Positions 54,820 through 64,000 of a stretch of 64,000 nucleotides of DNA are shown in pieces. The translations under genes and the position numbers were made by a program. The DNA is taken from the NCBI GenBank assembly GCA_025153755.1, contig JAOALD010000002.1:496001-560000 (forward strand), read 5' to 3'. The first letter of the stretch is position 1. Each line of letters starts with the position of its first letter. This stretch comes from SAR92 clade bacterium H921 (GTDB lineage: Bacteria > Pseudomonadota > Gammaproteobacteria > Pseudomonadales > Porticoccaceae). The notes below the pieces were generated by a model that worked only from the letters and a program-made list of their open reading frames with translations, did no database searches and was not told the DNA's origin.

Positions 54820-56316
54820 ATGTCTGATTTGTCAATGCCTAGCATAATTGCGTTTGGTGCCTATATTGCCACTGTATTGGCGATTGGTGTTTACGCCTAT
54901 GTGCGCACAAAAAATGCGTCGGACTATTTTCTTGGCGGAAGAAATCTTTCGCCTGCCGTTTCTGCCATTAGCGCTGGGGCCTCGGATATGAGTGGTTGGG
55001 TGCTGTTGGGTTTGCCTGGCTACGCCTATTTAGCAGGTCTTGAAGCATTCTGGATCACTTTAGGGCTGACCATTGGTGTGGCGGCCAACTGGATGCTAAT
55101 GGCCAAACGTCTGAGGCTTTACTCGGCGCTACTGGATGATGCTGTGACGATCCCAACCTACTTGCAGCGGCGCTTTGGTGATAGTAAACCTTGGTTAAAG
55201 ATAATAGCTGGTGTGGCAATTTTGTTGTTTTTTTTGTTTTACGTCAGCTCTGGGCTAATAGCTGGAGGCAAACTTTTTAATGCGGTGTTTGGATTGGATT
55301 ACATCGTAGCAGTATTAGCCGGCGTAGCACTGATTCTTTTGTACACCCTGTTTGGCGGTTTTTTGGCCGTGTCGTGGACTGATGTTTTTCAAGGGTTGCT
55401 GATGCTCGGCGCACTGATAGCAGTGCCTGTGCTAGTGGTGTCCAATACGGGTGGTTTGGGCGACTTTACTGATCAGGTGGCTGAGGTTAACCCTGAGCTA
55501 TTGAATATCTTCACTAACGCCGAGGGTATGTCACTTAGTTGGTTGGAAATCATTAGCTTACTGGGCTGGGGCCTGGGCTATTTTGGTTTGCCTCATGTAC
55601 TGGCAAGGTTCAAGGCAATCCGCTCTGCGGATGAGGTAGGCCTAGCCGCAGTGATTGGTGTCAGCTGGTCATTTATAGGATACCTGATGGCGATTTTGGT
55701 TGGGCTGTGTGGTGCCGCTTATCTGGCTAATCCTCTGGCTGATTCCGAACGTGTGTTTATCGAGTTGACGAGTCTAATTTTTCACCCATTAATTGCCGGC
55801 GTGCTATTGGCAGCAATTCTCGCGGCTATCATGAGCACAGTTGATTCTCAGCTGCTGGTCTGTTCGGCCACTCTGGCTGAGGACCTTTACCCAATGCTGG
55901 CCAAGGCCTCTCTGGCGCCGGAGCAGCGTCTTCAAATAGGTCGCGTTGCCGTAGTTGCAATGGCACTGTTGGCGACTGTAATGGCCATGAAGCCCGACAG
56001 TAAGGTACTGGATGTTGTTTCCTATGCCTGGGCTGGTTTGGGAGCCTCTTTGGGGCCGACTATTTTACTCAGTCTCTACTGGCGATCTATGACGGCGGCT
56101 GGGGCCTTGGCGGGTATCTTGGTTGGCGGTGTTACGGTTATCGTCTGGGAGGCGCTGGGTTCTGGCGGTTACAGTGGTGGTATCTTTGATTTATTTTCCC
56201 TGGTGCCAGGGTTTTTATTCTCGATGTTAGCAATCGTTTTGGTAACCCGTCTCGGTGGCCAGCCGCCGGCTACTTGGGTTGTTGCCCAATTCGATAAGAT
56301 GCGCAGTCAACTCTAA
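54820..56316 (+). CDS. putP: Sodium/proline symporter
   Basis: 498 residues, about 13 membrane helices of the SSSF family. Helix 1-2 and the ISAGASDMSGWVLLGLPG motif and LGGRNLSPAVSA are those of PutP; GLPHVLARFKAIRSA is the Na+-site region. Imports proline with Na+. Follows ttcA by 17 bases. No putA lies near, so its use as catabolic or osmoprotective uptake cannot be decided. Confidence 0.95.
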   Translation: MSDLSMPSIIAFGAYIATVLAIGVYAYVRTKNASDYFLGGRNLSPAVSAISAGASDMSGWVLLGLPGYAYLAGLEAFWITLGLTIGVAANWMLMAKRLRLYSALLDDAVTIPTYLQRRFGDSKPWLKIIAGVAILLFFLFYVSSGLIAGGKLFNAVFGLDYIVAVLAGVALILLYTLFGGFLAVSWTDVFQGLLMLGALIAVPVLVVSNTGGLGDFTDQVAEVNPELLNIFTNAEGMSLSWLEIISLLGWGLGYFGLPHVLARFKAIRSADEVGLAAVIGVSWSFIGYLMAILVGLCGAAYLANPLADSERVFIELTSLIFHPLIAGVLLAAILAAIMSTVDSQLLVCSATLAEDLYPMLAKASLAPEQRLQIGRVAVVAMALLATVMAMKPDSKVLDVVSYAWAGLGASLGPTILLSLYWRSMTAAGALAGILVGGVTVIVWEALGSGGYSGGIFDLFSLVPGFLFSMLAIVLVTRLGGQPPATWVVAQFDKMRSQL

Positions 56317-56425
56317 TTATCGGTCACTTGATACTGTCTCATCGCTGAGTTGTTGTGACAGCCATCAATACTTTTATAGTTATATTTTTTTATACTTGGA
56401 GCATTTATTTCGAGTTTAAAAGCCG

Positions 56426-56932
56426 ATGCATCGAGTCAGAATTTATCAGGGTGATATAACCGCATTAAATGTTGATGTCATTGTCAATGCTGCTAGCGCT
56501 GACCTTTCCGAAGGCATTGGTGTCAGTGCCTCGATTAGGGGTGCTGCCGGGGCAGAATATGCCCTTTCCTGCCATGCGTTGGGTAGTTGCCCCGTTGGTG
56601 AAATTAGAGTCACGCCAGGGTTCAGGCTAGCCGCGAATATGGTCATTCATGCAGTAGGGCCGGTATGGCGAGGCGGCGATAACAATGAAGCAGGGTTGTT
56701 GGCCTCCTGTTATTACAAGGCTATGATCGCGGCCAAAAAGCACAGTGCCTCTAGCATTGCATTTCCAGCGATTAGCTGTGGGGCCGCTGGGTTTCCAGTT
56801 CATGGTGCGACTAAAGTTGCCATTGACCAAGTCAAAAGTGCACTGCAGGATAATGCGTTGATAGAGTCAGTAGTTTTCTGTTGTTTTGACCCAGTTACTG
56901 CGGCGGTTTATAAAAATCAAATTGGCAAGTAA
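56426..56932 (+). CDS. Macrodomain protein with altered catalytic residues
   Basis: 168 residues, one macrodomain of the YmdB/MacroD type. GDIT near the N-terminus and VIHAVGPVWRGG, AFPAISCGAAGFP are conserved, but the catalytic loop is changed: the usual NAAN-x-x-L-x-GGGG-VDG becomes NAAS at 21-24 and EGIGVSA at 29-35. The residues corresponding to YmdB Asn25 and Asp35 are both Ser. ADP-ribose-type binding may persist while deacetylation or hydrolysis is lost. Lies alone between putP and argS. Confidence 0.85.
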   Translation: MHRVRIYQGDITALNVDVIVNAASADLSEGIGVSASIRGAAGAEYALSCHALGSCPVGEIRVTPGFRLAANMVIHAVGPVWRGGDNNEAGLLASCYYKAMIAAKKHSASSIAFPAISCGAAGFPVHGATKVAIDQVKSALQDNALIESVVFCCFDPVTAAVYKNQIGK

Positions 56933-56938
56933 ACAACT

Positions 56939-58660
56939 TTACATTTTTTCCATGACCTCAATACCCAATAGATCCAGCCCCTGAGATAGGGTCGCTGCCG
57001 CTAGAGCGCTAAGTTGCAGGCGACTGAGTTGGGTCTTTTGTGGCACATCAGCTTTTAAAATAGGGCAGTGTTCATAAAAAGACATAAAGGCACTGGCCAC
57101 TTCATACAGGTAGGCACAAAGGACATGGGGGTAGCAGTCTGTCGCGACCTGATCGATTAACTCATCGAACTGCAATAGTTTAAACGCCAGACTTTTTTCC
57201 TGAGCTTCAATAATCTCAACAGGCGCCGAAAACGTTTCTTCTTCAATATTGGCTTTACGGAAGATACTGCAAATCCTGGTGTAGGCATATTGCAGGTAGG
57301 GCGCAGTATTACCCTCGAACGACATCATGGCATCCCAGTTAAAAATATAGTCATTGGTGCGAGTGATACTCAGGTCGGCGTACTTAATTGCCCCAATACC
57401 TATTTTACGCGCCACGATCTCTATCTCTTCATCGCTGAGTTCAGTATTTTTTTCACGCACCAAATGCTCGGCACGCTCAACCGCCTCTACGAGCAAGTCT
57501 GCCAATTTGACTGTGCCACCAGAGCGAGTTTTAAAGGGGCGACCATCACTACCCATCATGGTGCCAAAGGCATGGTGCTCAAGACTGATCTGATCAGGAA
57601 CAAAGTTAGCTTTGCGGCCAGTGATGAAAACCTGTTTCATGTGCAGAGACTGGCGAGCATCAATAAAGTATAGAATGCGGTCAGCCTTTAAGTTATTAAC
57701 GCGATGACGCAGAGCTGCTAAGTCGCTACTGGCATAAAGATAGCCACCACCAGACTTTTGCACAATCATGGGCGAAGGCTCACCATTTTTATCCGCAAGC
57801 TCATCAAGAAAGACAACCTTGGCCCCATCGGACTCAATTGCCAGCCCCTGATCTATAAGCTCCTGAACGACATTTTCGAGATCATGGTTATAGGAACTCT
57901 CGGCGGCGATGTGCTGTTCACGCAAGCCAACATTTAGGCGCTCGTATATGTCTAAATTGTGGGCCACAGACACAGAGATAAACTGCTGCCAAAGGTTGCG
58001 ACAGTGCTGATCCCCCGACTGCAGCTTTACGACATAGGCGCGAGCCCGGTCAGCAAATTCTGGATCTGCATCGAAATGTTTTTTTGATTGCTGATAAAAC
58101 AGCTCTAAATCATTGAGCGCCAGTTCTGCCTGCTCACCCTCACCGAGATGTTCCTCTAGCTCTGCAATCAACATACCAAACTGAGTGCCCCAGTCCCCCA
58201 TATGATTTTGGCGGATTACCCTGTGACCCCGATATTCAAGCACACGCGATATGGCGTCACCGATAATGGTAGAGCGCAAATGACCCACATGCATTTCTTT
58301 GGCGAGGTTGGGAGATGAATGGTCAATGACGACGGTTTGTCGGATGGTTGCGGCGCTTGATTTTGGTTCTGCCAAGCTGTTGGCCAAAAATTCGGAGGCA
58401 AGGTGGATGTTGATAAACCCTGGGCCGGCGATTTCTACTTTTTCCGCTATGCCATTGAGATCGAGATTGTCGAGAATTTTCTGGGCTAACTCACGAGGAT
58501 TAGTTTTCATGTGTTTGGCTGCACCCATGGCACCATTAGCTTGGTAGTCTCCAAATTGGGGCTTGCCACTCAGGGCTAGAGTCGGGGAGCATTCACTGGG
58601 AATTCCGACGGCTCGCATAGCGGCCGACACTCGCTGATTTAGCAACTCTTTAATTCGCAT
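56939..58660 (-). CDS. argS: Arginyl-tRNA synthetase
   Basis: 573 residues, class I. HVGHL within [16 protein letters not shown] is the HIGH motif; a standard KMSK is absent, as usual in ArgRS, with [12 protein letters not shown] in that region. N-terminal Add-1 domain (1-110) and C-terminal alpha-helical anticodon domain with [26 protein letters not shown] are present. Charges tRNA-Arg. Convergent with the macrodomain gene, 6 bases apart, and divergent from oadG. Confidence 0.96.
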   Translation of the reverse strand: MRIKELLNQRVSAAMRAVGIPSECSPTLALSGKPQFGDYQANGAMGAAKHMKTNPRELAQKILDNLDLNGIAEKVEIAGPGFINIHLASEFLANSLAEPKSSAATIRQTVVIDHSSPNLAKEMHVGHLRSTIIGDAISRVLEYRGHRVIRQNHMGDWGTQFGMLIAELEEHLGEGEQAELALNDLELFYQQSKKHFDADPEFADRARAYVVKLQSGDQHCRNLWQQFISVSVAHNLDIYERLNVGLREQHIAAESSYNHDLENVVQELIDQGLAIESDGAKVVFLDELADKNGEPSPMIVQKSGGGYLYASSDLAALRHRVNNLKADRILYFIDARQSLHMKQVFITGRKANFVPDQISLEHHAFGTMMGSDGRPFKTRSGGTVKLADLLVEAVERAEHLVREKNTELSDEEIEIVARKIGIGAIKYADLSITRTNDYIFNWDAMMSFEGNTAPYLQYAYTRICSIFRKANIEEETFSAPVEIIEAQEKSLAFKLLQFDELIDQVATDCYPHVLCAYLYEVASAFMSFYEHCPILKADVPQKTQLSRLQLSALAAATLSQGLDLLGIEVMEKM

Positions 58661-58735
58661 TTTGGTGTTTTTCTCTGTTTTGGGCTCAATTAGGGTGGGA
58701 TTGTAGGTTTACCACAGGTGAAAGCAAACCCTAAC

Positions 58736-58763
58736 TTGCAAAAATCAGGCTTATTGCTATAGT
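58736..58763 (+). promoter_or_regulatory. Promoter candidate for oadGAB-bolA
   Basis: TTGCAA at 58736-58741, 16 bp, TATAGT at 58758-58763, 75 bp ahead of the oadG start. Confidence 0.5.
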
Positions 58764-58837
58764 TTTGACTTTCTCGCCGTCAGAACCTAATTTTGGACTG
58801 TTCTGTGGCTCTAAGATTGAACTATTTTGGATTTTTA

Positions 58838-59077
58838 ATGGAAGCAACGCTTATTTCTCAGGGTACGGATCTAATGCTTTATGGCATGGGTACCGTGTTT
58901 ACCTTTTTAACTGTGCTGGTCGGTATTACCAGTTTGATGTCATCGGTGGTTAATCGCTTGGCACCAGAAGATGCAGAGGTTATTTCTGCATCGACAGCGA
59001 CAGTAGCAACTCAGGGCTCGGTTGAACCTCGTATTGTAAAAGCTATACAGGCGGCCCTTGACCAGCATCGTTCGTAA
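58838..59077 (+). CDS. oadG: Oxaloacetate decarboxylase gamma chain
   Basis: 79 residues from ATG 58838; upstream in-frame codons (to 58793) look non-native. One membrane helix (about 15-35, YGMGTVFTFLTVLVGIT) and an Ala/Ser/Thr-rich soluble tail. In the Na+ pump the gamma chain stabilises alpha-beta and binds zinc. It lies upstream of oadA and oadB in the standard G-A-B order. Confidence 0.9.
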   Translation: MEATLISQGTDLMLYGMGTVFTFLTVLVGITSLMSSVVNRLAPEDAEVISASTATVATQGSVEPRIVKAIQAALDQHRS

Positions 59078-59136
59078 TCGCCAATAATTACCACTGCAAG
59101 CTAATTTAACTTGAATTTACTTACTCGGACATAACT

Positions 59137-60915
59137 ATGCCCTCTAAAACCTCTGCGCTCGGTATAACGGAAGTTGTTCTTCGCGACGCCCATCAATCTC
59201 TGTTTGCTACCCGTATGCGTATCGACGATATGCTACCAATTGCTGAAAAACTCGATCAGATTGGCTACTGGTCAATGGAATCTTGGGGTGGTGCTACGTT
59301 TGATTCCTGTATTCGCTTTTTGGGCGAAGATCCCTGGGATCGTATTCGTGAAATCAAAAAGGCCATGCCTAATACGCCACAACAAATGCTTTTTCGTGGG
59401 CAGAATATACTTGGTTACCGCCACTATGCCGATGACGTGGTAGAGAAATTTGTAGAACGTGCGGCTATTAATGGTATTGATGTGTTTCGCGTGTTTGACG
59501 CGATGAACGATATGCGCAATCTAGAGACAGCGCTGCGTGCGGTTAAGCAGGTTGGTAAGCATGCACAGGGTACAATTTCTTACACCGTTAGCCCGGTACA
59601 CACCACTGAGCTCTGGGTTGATCAAGCAAGGCAGATTGAAGACGCTGGGGCCGACTCTATCTGTATTAAAGATATGGCTGGGTTACTTACACCCTACGCC
59701 GGTTTTGATCTGGTAACCCGGCTTAAGAAGGCTGTTAATATTCCTATTCAGTTACATGCCCATGCCACTACTGGGTTGTCTACCAGCACAATCATGAAAT
59801 GTGTCGAGGCGGGCATTGATAATGTTGATACCGCTATTTCGTCTATGTCTATGACCTATGGTCACTCTGCCACAGAATCTGTGGTGTCGATTTTCCAGGG
59901 TACAGAACATGACACAGGGCTGAATATTGAAAAACTTGAAGAAATTGCAGCATACTTTAGAGTGGTGCGCAAAAAATACGCTGAATTTGAAGGCTCAATG
60001 CGTGGTGTGGATTCACGTATTCTTGTGGCACAGGTGCCCGGTGGCATGTTGACTAATATGGAAGGTCAGTTACGACAGCAAGGCGCAGAAGATCGCCTTG
60101 ATGATGTTTTGGCGGAAATTCCTCGAGTGCGTGAAGACCTGGGTTATATTCCATTGGTCACGCCCACTTCGCAAATTGTTGGTACCCAGGCTGTACTCAA
60201 TGTGCTCACCGGTGAGCGCTATAAGTCTATCTCCAAAGAAACCTCTGGGGTTTTGCGCGGTGAATATGGTGCGACGCCAGCTCCCATGAATATCGAACTG
60301 CAGTCGCGGGTTTTAGATAAGGGGGAAGAAGTGATTACCTGCCGTCCGGCAGACAACCTTGAGCCAGAACTTGAGGCGCTGACAGCTGAACTTAAAGGTT
60401 TGTCAGCAGAGCACGGCTTTGAGCTAACGGCGGGGGAAGGTCAGATTGATGATGTACTGACTTACTCGTTGTTTCCTCAGGTAGGTTTAAAGTTTCTGCA
60501 AAATAAAAATAATCCTGAGGCTTTTGAACCGATACCCACGGGCAAGCCTGCAACTCAGACAAATAGTGCAGGAGAAGAGATTTATACCGTAGAGGTTGAA
60601 GGGTTGTCCTATACCGTCAGCGTAGCCAATGGCGGCGATATCAGCGGTATTGCTCCGGTTGGCGGCGCCATTTCTCCGGCTACTGCTGTACCTGCAACCG
60701 GGGGTAAGCCGATCAATGCTCCATTGGCTGGCACTGTGGTTAAGGTTTTAGTTCAACCCGGTCAGGCAGTTACCGAAGGCGAGACTATTATTATTCTCGA
60801 AGCTATGAAGATGGAGACCTCGATTAGTGCGCCGTCCACGGGGAGCATTGTCGAGGTGCGCATTCAGGCAGGTGATAATTGCACCGTGGGTGATGTACTG
60901 GTAACCCTGGCTTAA
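59137..60915 (+). CDS. oadA: Oxaloacetate decarboxylase alpha chain (biotinylated)
   Basis: 592 residues. N-terminal carboxyltransferase barrel ([42 protein letters not shown]) removes CO2 from oxaloacetate; the C-terminal biotin domain has EAMKMETS with the biotinyl Lys558. An Ala/Pro linker joins them. With the membrane beta chain the CO2 release drives Na+ export. The same domains occur in pyruvate carboxylase, but the G and B genes settle the assignment. Confidence 0.95.
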   Translation: MPSKTSALGITEVVLRDAHQSLFATRMRIDDMLPIAEKLDQIGYWSMESWGGATFDSCIRFLGEDPWDRIREIKKAMPNTPQQMLFRGQNILGYRHYADDVVEKFVERAAINGIDVFRVFDAMNDMRNLETALRAVKQVGKHAQGTISYTVSPVHTTELWVDQARQIEDAGADSICIKDMAGLLTPYAGFDLVTRLKKAVNIPIQLHAHATTGLSTSTIMKCVEAGIDNVDTAISSMSMTYGHSATESVVSIFQGTEHDTGLNIEKLEEIAAYFRVVRKKYAEFEGSMRGVDSRILVAQVPGGMLTNMEGQLRQQGAEDRLDDVLAEIPRVREDLGYIPLVTPTSQIVGTQAVLNVLTGERYKSISKETSGVLRGEYGATPAPMNIELQSRVLDKGEEVITCRPADNLEPELEALTAELKGLSAEHGFELTAGEGQIDDVLTYSLFPQVGLKFLQNKNNPEAFEPIPTGKPATQTNSAGEEIYTVEVEGLSYTVSVANGGDISGIAPVGGAISPATAVPATGGKPINAPLAGTVVKVLVQPGQAVTEGETIIILEAMKMETSISAPSTGSIVEVRIQAGDNCTVGDVLVTLA

Positions 60916-60928
60916 GGAGGCGCTAACA

Positions 60929-62101
60929 ATGGATAATTTACTGAGTTTATGGGCCAGTTCCGGGTTGGCACAATTGCAGCTAGGTCAGCTCGTCATGATG
61001 TTAGTAGGGCTTGGGTTGTTATTTCTGGCTATTGCCAAAGGCTTTGAGCCATTACTTTTAGTGCCTATCGGCTTTGGTACTATCTTGGCTAATATTCCTG
61101 GTGCTGGCTTTGATGCAGCGCCCATCTATGACGCGATGGGGCATATGGAAAGCCCCGGTGGACTGCTTTACTACATCTACCATGCAGGTATTGAGACAGG
61201 TCTGTTTCCCCTTGTGATATTTATGGGTGTTGGGGCAATGACCGACTTTGGACCGCTGTTGGCAAACCCTAAAACATTGCTGTTGGGTGCGGCGGCTCAG
61301 GTGGGTATTTTTACCACAGTATTGGGTGCGGTCGGTCTGAGTCATTTTGGGATTCTTGATTTTAGTATTCGTGAGGCGGCATCGATCGGTATTATTGGTG
61401 GTGCTGATGGACCGACAGCAATTTTTGTTACCAGCAAGTTAGCACCTGACTTACTCGGTGCTATTGCAGTTGCCGCATACTCTTATATGGCGTTGGTGCC
61501 GATTATTCAGCCACCTATTATGCGTGCCCTGACTACGCCAGATGAACGGCAAATTAAAATGGAGCAACTGCGCTACGTGACCAAGGCAGAACGTATCGTG
61601 TTCCCTCTTACCCTTTTAGTACTAGTTGCTATGCTTCTGCCCGACGCCGCGCCGCTGTTGGGGATGTTTTGCTTTGGTAATCTAATGCGCGAATGCGGCG
61701 TAGTTAATCGTCTCAGTGACACCACGCAAAACGCCCTGATTAATATAGTGACTATCTTCCTCGGTTTGGGGGTGGGGTCGAAAATGAGTGCCGAGAAATT
61801 CCTCAACCTAGAGACCATGGGTATTCTTGGGCTGGGAGCTGTGGCCTTTTGTATCGGTACTGCCTCTGGCGTACTGATGGCTAAGTTGATGAATGTGTTT
61901 GCCAAGCATAAAGTCAACCCGTTAATCGGTGCTGCTGGTGTGTCGGCTGTGCCTATGGCCGCGCGCGTTGCCAATAAGGTGGGGCTTGAAGCTAATCCTC
62001 AAAACTTCTTATTGATGCATGCCATGGGTCCTAATGTTGCCGGTGTTATTGGCTCGGCGGTGGCGGCTGGCGTGATGATTAATCTTGTAGGCGGCATGTA
62101 A
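60929..62101 (+). CDS. oadB: Oxaloacetate decarboxylase beta chain (Na+ pump)
   Basis: 390 residues, about nine or more membrane helices. Carries the region [19 protein letters not shown] with the Asp that binds Na+ and [18 protein letters not shown], both family signatures. It decarboxylates carboxybiotin and exports Na+. Starts 13 bases after oadA. Confidence 0.95.
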   Translation: MDNLLSLWASSGLAQLQLGQLVMMLVGLGLLFLAIAKGFEPLLLVPIGFGTILANIPGAGFDAAPIYDAMGHMESPGGLLYYIYHAGIETGLFPLVIFMGVGAMTDFGPLLANPKTLLLGAAAQVGIFTTVLGAVGLSHFGILDFSIREAASIGIIGGADGPTAIFVTSKLAPDLLGAIAVAAYSYMALVPIIQPPIMRALTTPDERQIKMEQLRYVTKAERIVFPLTLLVLVAMLLPDAAPLLGMFCFGNLMRECGVVNRLSDTTQNALINIVTIFLGLGVGSKMSAEKFLNLETMGILGLGAVAFCIGTASGVLMAKLMNVFAKHKVNPLIGAAGVSAVPMAARVANKVGLEANPQNFLLMHAMGPNVAGVIGSAVAAGVMINLVGGM

Positions 62102-62104
62102 TTA

Positions 62105-62428
62105 ATGGGACCGATAGAACTAACCATTACCGACAAACTCAGGGAGCAATTGAGCCCTGATGTACTGCAGGTGACCAATGAGAGCTATATGCATTCGGTG
62201 CCAGAGGGCTCGGAAAGTCACTTTAAGGTTGTTGTTGTTTCAGACCTGTTTGCAGGTAAGCGCCCGGTGCAGCGCCATCAGACTATCTATGGTCTGTTGG
62301 CGGATGAACTAAGAGGGCCTGTTCACGCCTTGGCTTTGCATACTTACACAGTTGCAGAGTGGTCAAGTAATCAAGCTGGTGCACCCGCGTCACCTGATTG
62401 CCTTGGTGGCGGCAAGGCAAAGTCTTGA
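62105..62428 (+). CDS. bolA: BolA family protein
   Basis: 107 residues. BolA core with ELTITDKLREQLSPDVLQVTNES, HSVPEGSESHFKVVVVSDLF and PVQRHQTIYGLL, ending in a low-complexity tail. BolA proteins pair with monothiol glutaredoxin in Fe-S handling or act as regulators. It follows oadB by only three bases, so it appears as the fourth gene of the oad unit. Function with the pump is unclear. Confidence 0.92.
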   Translation: MGPIELTITDKLREQLSPDVLQVTNESYMHSVPEGSESHFKVVVVSDLFAGKRPVQRHQTIYGLLADELRGPVHALALHTYTVAEWSSNQAGAPASPDCLGGGKAKS

Positions 62429-62660
62429 ATTATAGTGGCTGAGGTTATCTAGATGCCTATCTCGCTCCAAACCATGTAAGCATGGCAGGGCAATTTCAAA
62501 AAGTTTCATAAAACGCGCCAATTCATCGCATATAAATCCCTATTCAGCGTATCCCTCTGGAGATGACAGTCAATGCAGAAGAGAATGCTCGCGGAAAAAC
62601 CATAAAGGTAGCTTTTTCGAGTGCCTGACGAATAAAAAGCTTAATAGGGGGCTTATCATA
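62429..62660. other. 232-bp leader region before the TonB receptor
   Basis: No gene seen. CCATG...CATGG (62471-62484) and a GAAAAACC...GGTAGCTTTTTC imperfect hairpin (62593-62618) lie in it; neither is a clear operator or riboswitch. An AGGGGG Shine-Dalgarno ends it. Confidence 0.35.
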
Positions 62661-64000
62661 GTGAAATCATTTAAACATTTGGTGTTATACACTGCCGTAG
62701 CTGGAGCATTTTCGTCTCCAGTAGTCGCGCAGGACGATGGTATTGATGAAGTAGTCGTTACTGGTATTCGCGCCAGTCTTGCTGCTGCAGTCGATATAAA
62801 GAGAAACAATGTAGGTGTTGTTGATGCAATCACCGCTGAAGACATGGGTAAATTCCCTGATGGCAACCTGGCAGAGGCATTGTCGCGTCTAGTGGGTGTT
62901 GCTATCGATAGAAGCAATATTGAAGGTTCTAAGGTTGCTGTCCGTGGTTTTGGACCCGAGTTCAACCTGGTCACCCTAAATGGCCGACAGATGCCAACCG
63001 TTCCCGGTCGATATGATGGCGGACGCTCGTTTGATTTTGGCGATATCTCTGCACACGGTTTTGAGTCAGTTCAGGTATTTAAAACCCCTACTGCAACATT
63101 GCCTACTGGTGGTATCGGCTCTACCATCAATATTGTAACTTCTAAGCCATTAAATGTTCCGGGCTTCAAAGCTGCCTTCAGTATTGCCGGTGTAGATGAC
63201 TCAACCAGTGTTGATGGCGATATCCAGCCGGAAGCAGATCTGGTGATAAGTAATACAAATGCTGACGGCACCATTGGGGTTTCACTGTCTGCATCTCATT
63301 CAGAGCGGGTAAACCGTGAAGAGGGTCTTCAAGAAACGACTTGGTTTGCCAATGTTAATGATCGCTGGTTACCTAATGCGGTTGTTGATAGCAGTGCTAA
63401 CCTGCGTGCTGACGGAACTGTGTTTACGCCAGAGAAGGCCGGTTTTCAAATCAAAGACAATGAACGTACCAGAGATAATGCTCAGTTTACGTTGCAGCTT
63501 AGTCCGTCTGACAGGCTATCCGCTACCTTGGATTACACCTACTCAAACCTTGATTTCACGACCGAAGGAAACTCATTTGGCGTTTATCTAGGTGGTTGGA
63601 ATATGGCTTCTGGTACGGTTAATGCCAATGGCGCCGTGGTCGAGTCAGTTTATAACGACGAAAATACATCCTATGGTCAGGCTGCTACTTGGGGCGCTGA
63701 AGAGAATACCAATAAGTCTCTCGGTATCAATCTAGAATGGCAAGCAACCGAAAATCTTACGCTGACGTTTGATGCTCACGATTCAACATCCGAAAAAGTT
63801 GGCACCGATGGTGATAACTCGATTGGCTTTATTAACGGTAACTGGGCGGGCTGGGACGGTGTTTACGAGCCAGCTGCGCGCGTTGACTCAGTTGCTGCCA
63901 GTTTTGGACCTACTGGCATGCCAACCTACGATTTGGCTGTACTCAATGGCTTCCAGTCTTGGAATCCTGTTGATGAGCTTGTTGCTGCAGATATGGGTTC
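62661..64000 (+). CDS. TonB-dependent outer-membrane receptor, 5' part
   Basis: Runs off the right edge; 446 codons visible from GTG 62661, which has AGGGGG at 62646-62651. Signal peptide about 1-24 (SPVVAQ then DDG). Plug domain follows: DEVVVTGIRASL, VDAITAEDMGKFPDGNLAEAL, GVAIDRS, VRGFGPEFNLVTLNGRQMP and TPTATLPTGGIGSTINIVTSKP, typical of the TIGR01782 (Xanthomonas-Caulobacter) receptors. The beta-barrel then begins. These receptors import oligosaccharides or other large nutrients; substrate unknown. Confidence 0.95.
   Translation, partial: MKSFKHLVLYTAVAGAFSSPVVAQDDGIDEVVVTGIRASLAAAVDIKRNNVGVVDAITAEDMGKFPDGNLAEALSRLVGVAIDRSNIEGSKVAVRGFGPEFNLVTLNGRQMPTVPGRYDGGRSFDFGDISAHGFESVQVFKTPTATLPTGGIGSTINIVTSKPLNVPGFKAAFSIAGVDDSTSVDGDIQPEADLVISNTNADGTIGVSLSASHSERVNREEGLQETTWFANVNDRWLPNAVVDSSANLRADGTVFTPEKAGFQIKDNERTRDNAQFTLQLSPSDRLSATLDYTYSNLDFTTEGNSFGVYLGGWNMASGTVNANGAVVESVYNDENTSYGQAATWGAEENTNKSLGINLEWQATENLTLTFDAHDSTSEKVGTDGDNSIGFINGNWAGWDGVYEPAARVDSVAASFGPTGMPTYDLAVLNGFQSWNPVDELVAADMG

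Noticed and set aside
1-64000. CRISPR arrays, prophage, insertion sequences, restriction or other defence islands
   Set aside because: No regular direct repeats, integrase, transposase, phage structural or defence gene was seen anywhere in the window.

Overview
The window reads as chromosomal DNA of a marine, Gram-negative, aerobic gammaproteobacterium. Supporting content: fabA/fabB fatty-acid synthesis, ispB, three-subunit transhydrogenase, CmoA/CmoB and TtcA tRNA modification, SlyX, BolA, YeaC/DUF1315, a Na+-pumping oxaloacetate decarboxylase, three Na+-linked transport or pump systems and a large TonB-dependent receptor. Protein style and gene neighbourhoods fit the Cellvibrionales-type marine clades (SAR92/OM60-like), but that placement is inference. 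Coding density is very high, most genes are housekeeping, and I see no prophage, insertion sequence, integron or CRISPR array.

Layout. 1-631: truncated RegB/RoxS-like redox sensor kinase (minus). 757-1872: two small DUF proteins, converging on uvrA (1869-4691). 4908-7329: yajR-like MFS carrier, ssb, peroxiredoxin. 7390-9168: fabA-fabB (minus), divergent from ispB (9356-10309). 10567-13478: pntAA-pntAB-pntB. 13727-16294: clpB behind a sigma-32-like promoter. 16456-17776: LuxR-type regulator and a conserved hypothetical (minus). 18064-20564: sdaA converging on purC. 20724-24584: epimerase-like, SDR, YbfF-like esterase, aromatic aminotransferase; aroK opposite. 25269-30520: nadK, rhomboid, yeaC, DUF2797, pepN. 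30722-34482: amidohydrolase plus two-part Na+ symporter (minus). 34750-34826: tRNA-Arg(ACG) with its own promoter and a perfect palindromic terminator. 34919-36668: lrp-like regulator divergent from ald. 37058-43516: cmoB and cmoA, separated by slyX and an aldehyde dehydrogenase, then an M16C protease. 43615-48255: AraC regulator divergent from a MaoC/acyl-CoA dehydrogenase/nitroreductase block. 48269-53621: TSUP permease, FKBP isomerase, Smr nuclease, DUF1295-DUF6134-lipocalin set, bioA. 53945-58660: ttcA, putP, a divergent macrodomain, argS. 58838-62428: oadGAB-bolA. 62661-64000: start of a TonB-dependent receptor.

How it works together: the pnt transhydrogenase, NAD kinase and alanine dehydrogenase balance nicotinamide cofactors. 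OadGAB exports Na+, which PutP and the symporter pair can use for uptake. sdaA, ald and pepN feed amino-acid carbon to pyruvate. No whole undescribed system is evident. The observations most worth following are a reading frame that continues past the stop of the LuxR-type gene to a 4-bp stop overlap with clpB, a macrodomain that has lost its usual catalytic residues, a DUF2797 protein with a GIY-YIG-like pattern behind cysteine pairs, a compact hairpin transcript candidate before pnt, and a symporter-amidohydrolase operon.
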